Assembly: GCF_014858005.1 (NCBI RefSeq)
Contig: NZ_JACYOT010000006.1
Coordinates: 124,001 to 188,000 of the forward strand
Source: Propioniciclava soli
Lineage (GTDB): Bacteria; Actinomycetota; Actinomycetes; Propionibacteriales; Propionibacteriaceae
Length of the DNA stretch: 64,000 nucleotides
Reading direction: 5' to 3'
The translations under genes and the position numbers were made by a program. The notes beneath the pieces were generated by a model. It made no database searches, was not told the origin of the DNA, and saw only the letters and a list, made by a program, of their open reading frames with translations. Positions within the stretch are counted from its first letter, which is position 1. Every line of letters starts with the position of its first letter. Below are positions 54,316 to 64,000 of this stretch, piece after piece.

Positions 54316-55497
54316 ATGGACTTCACCGCCGCCGCCGCTGACCTCTCCGACGACCTCGTCGCGCTGCGTCGCGACCTGCACCGAATCCCCGAGCTCGGGC
54401 TCGAGTGCCCCGACACCCAGGCCGCGATCCTCGCCGCGCTGGAGGGGCTCGACCTGGAGATCACGACCGGGACGGGCTGCACGTCGGTGACGGCGGTGCT
54501 GCGCGGGGGGCGTCCGGGCCCGGCGGTGTTGCTGCGCGGCGACCTGGACGGCCTGCCGGTGGCCGAGCAGGCCGACGTCGACTACGCGTCAACCAACGGC
54601 CGCATGCACGCGTGCGGGCACGACCTGCACGTGGCCGGCTTGGTCGGGGCGGCGCGGCTGCTGGCCGCGCGGCGCGAGGAGCTGCCGGGCACGGTCGTGT
54701 TCATGTTCCAGCCGGGCGAGGAGGGCTCCGGCGGTGCCCGCGTCATGATCGAGGAAGGGGTGCTGGACGCCGCGGGCGAGCGCGTGGTCGCGGCGTACGG
54801 CGTCCACGTGGCCACGGGGGAGTACGGGCGGTTCTCGACGCGGACGGGGCCGCTGATGGCGGGCGCGAACGAGCTCGACATCACGGTGCACGGACGCGGC
54901 GGGCACGGCTCCCAGCCGCAGACGTCGCTCGACCCGGTGCCGGCCCTGCTGGAGATCGGGACGGCGCTGCAGGCGATGGTGACGCGGCGGTTCTCGGTGT
55001 TCGACCCCGTCGTGCTGACGGTGACGCAGCTGTCGGCCGGGGAGGCGCGCAACGTGATCCCCCCGTCGGCGTCGCTGGGCGCGACGGTGCGGACGCTGTC
55101 GCAGGCGTCCATCGACACGCTCACCGAGGAGACGCGCCGGCTCGCCGAGGGCATCGCCGCCGCACACGGGTGCACGGCCTCGGTGGACTTCCGCGTCGAC
55201 TACCCGGTGACGATGAACGACACCGACGAGGCAGCCTTCGTGGGTGACGTCGTGACGGAGCGCTTCGGCGCCGAGCGGTTCGAGCTGATGGCCGACCCGC
55301 TGATGGGGTCGGAGGACTTCAGCTACGTGCTGGAGCAGGTGCCGGGGGCCTTTGTGTTCCTGGGCTGCACGCCGCCGGAGACGGACTGGACGACCGCGCC
55401 CTGGAACCACTCGCCGTTGGTGGTGTTCGACGACGGCGTCCTGGCCGACCAGGCGGCCCTCCTGGCCGAGTTGGCCTGGCGCCGCCTCGAGCGCTGA
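54316..55497 (+). CDS. M20-family amidohydrolase/peptidase (hippurate hydrolase-like)
   Basis: A 393-residue metallohydrolase acting on N-acylated amino acids or short peptides. HACGHDLHVAGLV holds the metal ligands, FMFQPGEEGSGGAR the catalytic Glu pair, and GSEDFSYVLEQVPGAF the C-terminal ligand region. It is divergent from the dipeptide importer, so imported peptides could be its substrates. ATG 54316 is leaderless by its -10. A palindrome (copy 4) lies 42 bases after the stop. Confidence 0.88.
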   Translation: MDFTAAAADLSDDLVALRRDLHRIPELGLECPDTQAAILAALEGLDLEITTGTGCTSVTAVLRGGRPGPAVLLRGDLDGLPVAEQADVDYASTNGRMHACGHDLHVAGLVGAARLLAARREELPGTVVFMFQPGEEGSGGARVMIEEGVLDAAGERVVAAYGVHVATGEYGRFSTRTGPLMAGANELDITVHGRGGHGSQPQTSLDPVPALLEIGTALQAMVTRRFSVFDPVVLTVTQLSAGEARNVIPPSASLGATVRTLSQASIDTLTEETRRLAEGIAAAHGCTASVDFRVDYPVTMNDTDEAAFVGDVVTERFGAERFELMADPLMGSEDFSYVLEQVPGAFVFLGCTPPETDWTTAPWNHSPLVVFDDGVLADQAALLAELAWRRLER

Positions 55498-55539
55498 GTC
55501 CCTGCTCGCGTCTGGGGGTGGTGGGGTCGCTCCTGGATG

Positions 55540-55595
55540 GGCATTTGGACCCGAGAAAATGGCGCCATGGCGCCATTTCTTCGGGTCCAAATGCC
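55540..55595. repeat. Dispersed palindrome, copy 4 (56 bp, two adjacent mismatches)
   Basis: Same family; centre between 55567 and 55568. Left arm CCCGAGAAAATGG against CCATTTCTTCGGG differs at two neighbouring pairs: G against T and A against C. The first is a G-U pair in plus-strand RNA, the second is not. It is the most diverged copy. Downstream of the M20 gene and upstream of 55706. Confidence 0.88.
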
Positions 55596-55657
55596 GCCTC
55601 GTTGCCGCTGCGCGTCCACCCTGCCAACACCTCGACCCAAACGGACAACACCTGAGC

Positions 55658-55666
55658 TGTGGATAA
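55658..55666 (-). promoter_or_regulatory. Single DnaA-box-like 9-mer
   Basis: TTATCCACA on the minus strand, the exact E. coli consensus box, alone between palindrome copy 4 and the 55706 gene. One box alone has little meaning. Confidence 0.3.
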
Positions 55667-55705
55667 CTGCTGATCCGAGCTTGGGCGTGGCGCACGCTCT
55701 TCTCC

Positions 55706-56704
55706 ATGACACAAGCCTCGGAGCGCATCGACCTGCGCATGGTTTCCGGAACCACCCGCGCGCAACGCGCTGTCGTCTCGCGGGTGGAACACGCCCGCCG
55801 CCTGGCCGCGGCCCTCGAGTTGGCGGCCACCCACGGCGGTGTCCTCACCCGGGCCATGCTGCTGGACGACGGCATGACCACGGGACAGATCCGTTCTGAG
55901 GTCGAGCGGGGCGCGTTCCAGCGCCTCGGACGCCACACGCTCGGCCTCACCGGCCGGGAACTCACCGAGGCAGCCACCTGGTGGAGGGCTCTGTGGGAGT
56001 CGGGGCCGCGGGCGGTGCTGGACGGGCCGACGGCTCTGCTCGCCGCCGGCCTTCGTGGCTGGATCGAGCCGGTGATTCACGTGAGCGTGCCGCACAACAC
56101 CGCGCCGCGCAGCATTCCCGGGGTGCAGCACCGCCAGCTGCGCGACCTCGGTGCCGTCGCCGGGGCCGGCCTGCGTCACACCAAGCCCCACGTGGCGGTG
56201 ATCCGGGCGGCCCAGTGGGCTGCTACCGACAAGGCGGCGGCCACCCTCATCGCGATGACGGTGCAGCAGCGCCTGGTCATGCCCGCGACCCTGCTCGCCC
56301 ACTGGCACTCGGTGATCTACTCGGCGCGGCGCCCGGTGCTCGATGGGGTGATCCGTGATGTGTGTGACGGTGCCCACTCCCTGAACGAACTCGACTTCGC
56401 GGCGAGGTGCCGGCGCCGCAGGCTCCCCGAACCCACGCGCCAGGCAGTGCGGGTCAGCGACAACGGCCGGGTCTACCTGGACGCGCTCTTCGAGCCCGAG
56501 GGCGTCCACGTCGAGATTCAGGGTGCCGGCCACTTCGAGGGGACTGCAGGTGTCGCCGACGCGTTGCGGTTCAACGGCCTCGCCATCCGCGAGCCAGGGG
56601 TGGTGCGCCTGCAGATTCCCGTGTTGGGGCTGCGGACGGATCCGGACGCCTTCATGGACCAGGTCGCGGCCGCACTCGCCGCGTCCCGCAAGCGCGCCAG
56701 CTGA
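55706..56704 (+). CDS. Protein with AbiEi-like N-terminus and DUF559-like nuclease-fold C-terminus
   Basis: A 332-residue protein. Residues about 35-75 (LELAATHGGVLTRAMLLDDG... GAFQRLGRHTL) resemble the winged-helix of AbiEi-type antitoxin domains. The C-terminal 110 residues (NELDFAARCRRRRLPEPTRQ, DNGRVYLDALFEPEGVHVEI then QGAGHF) look like a DUF559/Vsr-like fold, with Asp and E-I-Q where D and ExK would be, so catalytic activity is doubtful. These two-part proteins are widespread in actinobacteria without known function. It is flanked by palindromes at 55540 and 56746. ATG start, no evident ribosome-binding site. Confidence 0.6.
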   Translation: MTQASERIDLRMVSGTTRAQRAVVSRVEHARRLAAALELAATHGGVLTRAMLLDDGMTTGQIRSEVERGAFQRLGRHTLGLTGRELTEAATWWRALWESGPRAVLDGPTALLAAGLRGWIEPVIHVSVPHNTAPRSIPGVQHRQLRDLGAVAGAGLRHTKPHVAVIRAAQWAATDKAAATLIAMTVQQRLVMPATLLAHWHSVIYSARRPVLDGVIRDVCDGAHSLNELDFAARCRRRRLPEPTRQAVRVSDNGRVYLDALFEPEGVHVEIQGAGHFEGTAGVADALRFNGLAIREPGVVRLQIPVLGLRTDPDAFMDQVAAALAASRKRAS

Positions 56705-56745
56705 CGCCCCCACCCCCTCCAGCGTCGCCCATCGCCGACGCAAGA

Positions 56746-56799
56746 GCATTTGGACCCGAGGAAATGGCGCCATGGCGCCATTTCCTCGGGTCCAAATGC
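56746..56799. repeat. Dispersed palindrome, copy 5 (54 bp, perfect)
   Basis: Same family; centre between 56772 and 56773. It lies between convergent genes, 41 bases past the 56704 stop and 49 past the idh stop. Arms match copy 3 exactly. Confidence 0.9.
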
Positions 56800-56848
56800 C
56801 AAATGAACGAGGGCGCACTCCCAACCCCACCCGCCGGGGGGTGGGTGG

Positions 56849-59826
<2,978 letters not shown>

Positions 59827-59903
59827 TCGTCCACAGGGGAGTCGGTGAATTCCATAGGGGAGTTCCACGCTGTCCACACGTCCCCGCGGGGGCCTGTGGA
59901 CAA
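59827..59903. promoter_or_regulatory. Cluster of three DnaA-box-like sites downstream of gltA
   Basis: TCGTCCACA (59827-59835) and CTGTCCACA (59870-59878) on the plus strand and a perfect TTGTCCACA on the minus strand (59895-59903), within 77 bases. The region is at the 3' side of gltA. It might titrate DnaA or be chance, since the word is short. Confidence 0.35.
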
Positions 59904-59909
59904 CCGCCC

Positions 59910-61181
<1,272 letters not shown>

Positions 61182-61187
61182 GCCAGC

Positions 61188-61193
61188 ACCCTA
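61188..61193 (-). promoter_or_regulatory. -10 element of gltA (leaderless start)
   Basis: TAGGGT on the minus strand, six bases before the ATG at 61181. Confidence 0.6.
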
Positions 61194-61365
61194 GGCGCCA
61201 ATCGGACGCCGTGGGCGCCTGTCCACACCGCGTCGGGGTGGCCCGGGGCTGCGAATGCTGTGCCCCGAATCGGGGCCCTGTTCCGCGCCCTCACGCGGTG
61301 GGCGACCCTGTGACCGGAATCCGCGGGGGAAATCCACGCCAGCAGCCCGCGGCCGGGTGTCGCGC

Positions 61366-62262
61366 TCAGCGCACCGCCGGCGTCGCCTGTTCGAACCGCA
61401 GCCGCCAGGACCCGTCGTGCTTCACCCACAGCGAGCTGCGCAGGGTCACGGCGGACGCCGAGCGCGCCCGCCAGCGCACCTGGACGATCCACGGCGCCAG
61501 GACGTCGACGCCCTCCACCTCGACGCGCACGGGCTCGGGCAGCGGCCCCAGCGTGGCCAGCAGCCGGCCCTTGCCCGCAGCGCGTCCGCGCTCGTCGTGC
61601 AGCACGAAGTGGGGGTGCAGGTGGGACGCGAACCCGTCGCGGTCGGAGCGCAGGGCGTCCGACAGCAAAGCCCGGGTCACACCGACGACGGGATGCTCGT
61701 CGGCGTCGTCGCCACCCTCGGCGAGGGCGTCCAGCAGGTCGGGTTCGGCCCGGGCGCCCGGCGTCACGTCGAGGGAGCCGGAGGTGATGACGTCCGCCGC
61801 GAACCCCGGACCCTCGTCCACGGGGGCGCCCCGCTGATAGGCGGTCGCGGCGGCGCGGGCGCGGGCGTCCGCCGCTTCGTTGAGCTCATGACCGGCGTGA
61901 CCTTTGACCCACTCGAACGTCACGCGGCGGCCGGCGATGGCCCGGTCGATGCCCTGCAGCAGCTCGACGTTCAACACCGGCTTGCCGTCGGCCTTCTTCC
62001 AGCCCTTGCGCTTCCAGCCCGGCATCCATTTCGTCACGGCGTTGATGACGTACTGGGAGTCGCAGTAGACGAGCAGGTCGTCGCCGGCACCGGCGGTCTG
62101 CTCGAGCAGGTCGAGGACGGCCATCAGCTCACCCATGTTGTTGGTGCCGTGCTTCCAGCCCCCGGCGCGCCACCGGTCACCGTCGACGAACCATGCCCAC
62201 CCCGCGGGGCCTGGATTGGACAGCGACGAACCGTCGGCGGCAGCGATGATCACGGCGTCCAT
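61366..62262 (-). CDS. RNase HI fused to a SnoaL/DUF4440-like domain
   Basis: A 298-residue protein. Residues 1-145 are RNase HI: Asp10, Glu45, Asp68 and Asp132 form the metal site, with His122 in VKGHAGHELNEAADARARAA. It removes RNA from RNA-DNA hybrids. After a 30-residue linker, residues about 175-298 look like an NTF2-fold DUF4440 domain (HLHPHFVLHDERGR... SSLWVKHDGSWRLRFEQ). The meaning of the fusion is unknown. The ATG at 62262 gives the normal RNase H start. Confidence 0.82.
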   Translation of the reverse strand: MDAVIIAAADGSSLSNPGPAGWAWFVDGDRWRAGGWKHGTNNMGELMAVLDLLEQTAGAGDDLLVYCDSQYVINAVTKWMPGWKRKGWKKADGKPVLNVELLQGIDRAIAGRRVTFEWVKGHAGHELNEAADARARAAATAYQRGAPVDEGPGFAADVITSGSLDVTPGARAEPDLLDALAEGGDDADEHPVVGVTRALLSDALRSDRDGFASHLHPHFVLHDERGRAAGKGRLLATLGPLPEPVRVEVEGVDVLAPWIVQVRWRARSASAVTLRSSLWVKHDGSWRLRFEQATPAVR

Positions 62263-62307
62263 TCTGCCCGGCCTGCAAGCGTCCCCCACGCATCGGGACG
62301 CCTGACG

Positions 62308-62988
62308 TCACGGGTTCGGCCGGACCAGCCCCGCGTCGTAGGCGAGCACCACCAACTGGACGCGGTCGCGCGCGTTGAGCTTGGCGAGCAGGTGGCCGAC
62401 GTGGGTCTTCACCGTCGCCTCCGCCAGCCAGAGCTGCTGCGCGATCTCGGTGTTGGTGTGGCCCTGGGCGATCGCGGTGAGCACCTCGAGCTCACGCTCG
62501 GTGAGCACGTCGAGTCGCTCCCGGGCCCGCGAGGCGGCCTCACCCGTGATCGGCAGCATCGGCACCAACCGCTCCAACAGGCGGCGCGTCGCCGTGGGCG
62601 CCACGACGGCCTCGCCGCCGTGCACGGCGCGGATGCCGGCGAGCAACTCGGCCGGGCCGGCGTCCTTCAGCAGGAACCCGGACGCCCCCGCGTGCAGCGC
62701 GGCGTACACGTACTCGTCGAGGTCGAAGGTGGTGAGCACCAGCACCTTCGCCGAGGAGCCCGAGTCGACGATGCGGCGCGTGGCCTCGACGCCGTCCATG
62801 ACGGGCATGCGAATGTCCATGAGGACGACGTCGCAGCCGCCCCCGGTGGTGGCGCGGGCCACGGCGTCGCGGCCGTTGCCGACCTCGGCGACGACGGTCA
62901 TGTCTTCTTGGGCGTCGAGAACCATGCGAAAGCCCAGCCGGACGAGTTCCTGGTCGTCGGCGAGCACGAGGCGCAGGGGAGCGGTCAT
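62308..62988 (-). CDS. NarL/LuxR-family response regulator
   Basis: A 226-residue regulator. The receiver domain has phospho-acceptor Asp58 in VVLMDIRMPVMDG, with the Lys in GFLLKDAG. The C-terminal LuxR HTH is LTERELEVLTAIAQGHTNTE and on. ATG 62988 overlaps the kinase stop (ATGA). It is regulated and phosphorylated by that kinase, and the targets are unknown. Confidence 0.92.
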   Translation of the reverse strand: MTAPLRLVLADDQELVRLGFRMVLDAQEDMTVVAEVGNGRDAVARATTGGGCDVVLMDIRMPVMDGVEATRRIVDSGSSAKVLVLTTFDLDEYVYAALHAGASGFLLKDAGPAELLAGIRAVHGGEAVVAPTATRRLLERLVPMLPITGEAASRARERLDVLTERELEVLTAIAQGHTNTEIAQQLWLAEATVKTHVGHLLAKLNARDRVQLVVLAYDAGLVRPNP

Positions 62989-64000
62989 GGTGTCCTTCCT
63001 GATGGGGTCGGGAATCGGGCGATCACGACGAAGCCGCCGTGCGGGTGGTTGCCGGCCTCGAGGGTGCCGCCGAACGCGGCGACGCGCTCGCGCATGCCGA
63101 TGAGGCCGTGGCCGAGGCCGTCGTGGGTGGTGGAACCGTTGCCATCGTCGCGCACCTGCACGGTGAGCACGGCGGGCGCGTGGTCGATGCTCACCAGCAC
63201 GCGGGCGTCCGGCCCGGCGTGCTTGACGGCGTTGGTGAGGGCCTCTTGGATGATGCGGTACGCCGCGAGCTCCAGCCCTGGGCCGAGGCGGGAGCGCAGC
63301 AGCGGGTCGCCGGTGACCTCCATGCGGACGCTGCGGCCGGCGTCCGCGAGGTGGGTCACAAGGTCGAACACCTCGCCGAGGCCGGCGGCCGGCTCGCGTT
63401 CGGTGCCGGAGTCGCTGCGCAGGACGCCCACCAGACGCCGCGTCTCCCCAAGCGCGTCGTGGGCCGTGGCGCGGATCGTCTGCAGGGCCTTCTCGGCGGT
63501 GGCCAACCGGACGGCGGGGTCGCCGTCCATGCCCGCGGCGTAGGCGCCGCCGTCGGCCTGCACGACGATGACGGCCAGGCTGTGCGCCACCACGTCGTGC
63601 ATCTCGCGGGCGATGCGCTGGCGCTCCTCGGACGCGGTGAGCTGCACCTGCTGCACCTGCTGTTGCTCGACGGCCCGGGCCCGCTCGGCCGCCGACACCC
63701 GGGACTCACCGAGGCTGCGGGTCAGCGCCCCGAGGGCCCAGCAGGCGGCGACGAGGGACAGCAGCAACCCGGCGATCAGAATGGTCGTCTCGACTGAGCC
63801 GGCCGCCCAGTCCCCGGCCGCGGCCAGCGCGGCGAGGACGGACGTCGCCAACCACCAGGGCCGGGCGCGGGGCCTCCCGTGGGCGGCGACGGCGAAGATC
63901 ATGAACGGGACGGCCACGTTGCCCGGCGCCGGCACCTGCACCAGCCAGAGCTGGAGGAGGTGGGGCACCGTCAGGGCGAGGGCGGCGAGGTCGGTGTGGG
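62985..64000 (-). CDS. Sensor histidine kinase (5' end outside window)
   Basis: The visible 338 codons of a HisKA_3-type kinase. Membrane helices in the first part (two or more by residue 85), then a coiled region (VEQQQVQQVQ) and the phospho-acceptor His in REMHDVVAHSLAVIVVQA. ATPase domain with NAVKHAG (N-box) and DDGNG (G1). The frame runs on through the right edge; GTG 63968 is a possible start, but the frame stays open upstream, so the gene is treated as partial. Confidence 0.9.
   Translation of the reverse strand, partial: HTDLAALALTVPHLLQLWLVQVPAPGNVAVPFMIFAVAAHGRPRARPWWLATSVLAALAAAGDWAAGSVETTILIAGLLLSLVAACWALGALTRSLGESRVSAAERARAVEQQQVQQVQLTASEERQRIAREMHDVVAHSLAVIVVQADGGAYAAGMDGDPAVRLATAEKALQTIRATAHDALGETRRLVGVLRSDSGTEREPAAGLGEVFDLVTHLADAGRSVRMEVTGDPLLRSRLGPGLELAAYRIIQEALTNAVKHAGPDARVLVSIDHAPAVLTVQVRDDGNGSTTHDGLGHGLIGMRERVAAFGGTLEAGNHPHGGFVVIARFPTPSGRTP

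Noticed and set aside
59827-59903. Chromosomal origin of replication
   Set aside because: Only three DnaA-like boxes, no AT-rich unwinding element, and no dnaA, dnaN or rpmH nearby.

Overview
This window is high-GC actinobacterial DNA and is very probably chromosomal. The gene content suggests Propionibacteriaceae or a close relative, which is an inference. The evidence is the coproporphyrin-dependent haem pathway (hemA-hemH-hemQ divergent from hemE-hemG-hemCD-hemB, with a fused HemC-HemD), a monomeric isocitrate dehydrogenase, a SapB/AmfS-type lanthipeptide precursor and many leaderless transcripts. Both ends cut through genes: a PutP symporter on the left and a sensor kinase on the right. 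I saw no rRNA, tRNA, CRISPR array or complete insertion sequence.

Layout. 0-9.3 kb: putP (partial) and a tightly overlapped two-wing haem cluster. 9.4-23.2 kb: rhamnosidase with its own promoter/operator, an OmpA-domain lipoprotein, ilvA, rmuC, M18 aminopeptidase, a ZIP transporter, and a K+-channel-like protein paired with a small membrane protein. 23.3-24.4 kb: ychF. 24.4-31.0 kb: an accessory island. It holds an intact higBA followed by an SDR gene, a decayed second higB with its higA and a P-loop kinase gene, a GNAT gene, an unannotated 41-residue class III lanthipeptide precursor (27709-27834), an apparent relic of an ABC ATPase, and two FtsX-type permeases, the first interrupted by an amber codon. 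31.0-42.0 kb: GNAT, methyltransferase, P450, quinone oxidoreductase, an osmoprotectant ABC operon ending in HxlR and NmrA genes, and two tandem S-layer-homology proteins. 42.0-55.5 kb: amidohydrolase, alanine/Na+ symporter, fumC, patatin, a NYN-like protein, a TRIC channel, a dipeptide ABC operon and an M20 hydrolase. 55.7-64 kb: an AbiEi/DUF559-like protein, idh, an 850-bp repeat-rich non-coding stretch, gltA, an RNase HI fusion and a two-component system.

The most striking non-gene feature is a dispersed 54-56 bp palindrome present five times (9435, 34297, 47237, 55540, 56746). Each copy lies 16-52 bp from the nearest stop codon, and its arms vary in a pairing-conserving way. It looks like a genome-specific family of bidirectional 3'-end hairpins or protein-binding sites.

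Functional links. The haem genes run from glutamyl-tRNA to coproheme decarboxylation, but no hemL is visible here. fumC, idh and gltA give three TCA-cycle steps. The osmoprotectant and dipeptide transporters, AGCS symporter, PutP and M18/M20 hydrolases point to amino-acid and compatible-solute scavenging. In the island, the lanthipeptide precursor has a processing-type leader but no LanKC synthetase nearby and a damaged transport module, so it is either a decaying cluster or one completed in trans.
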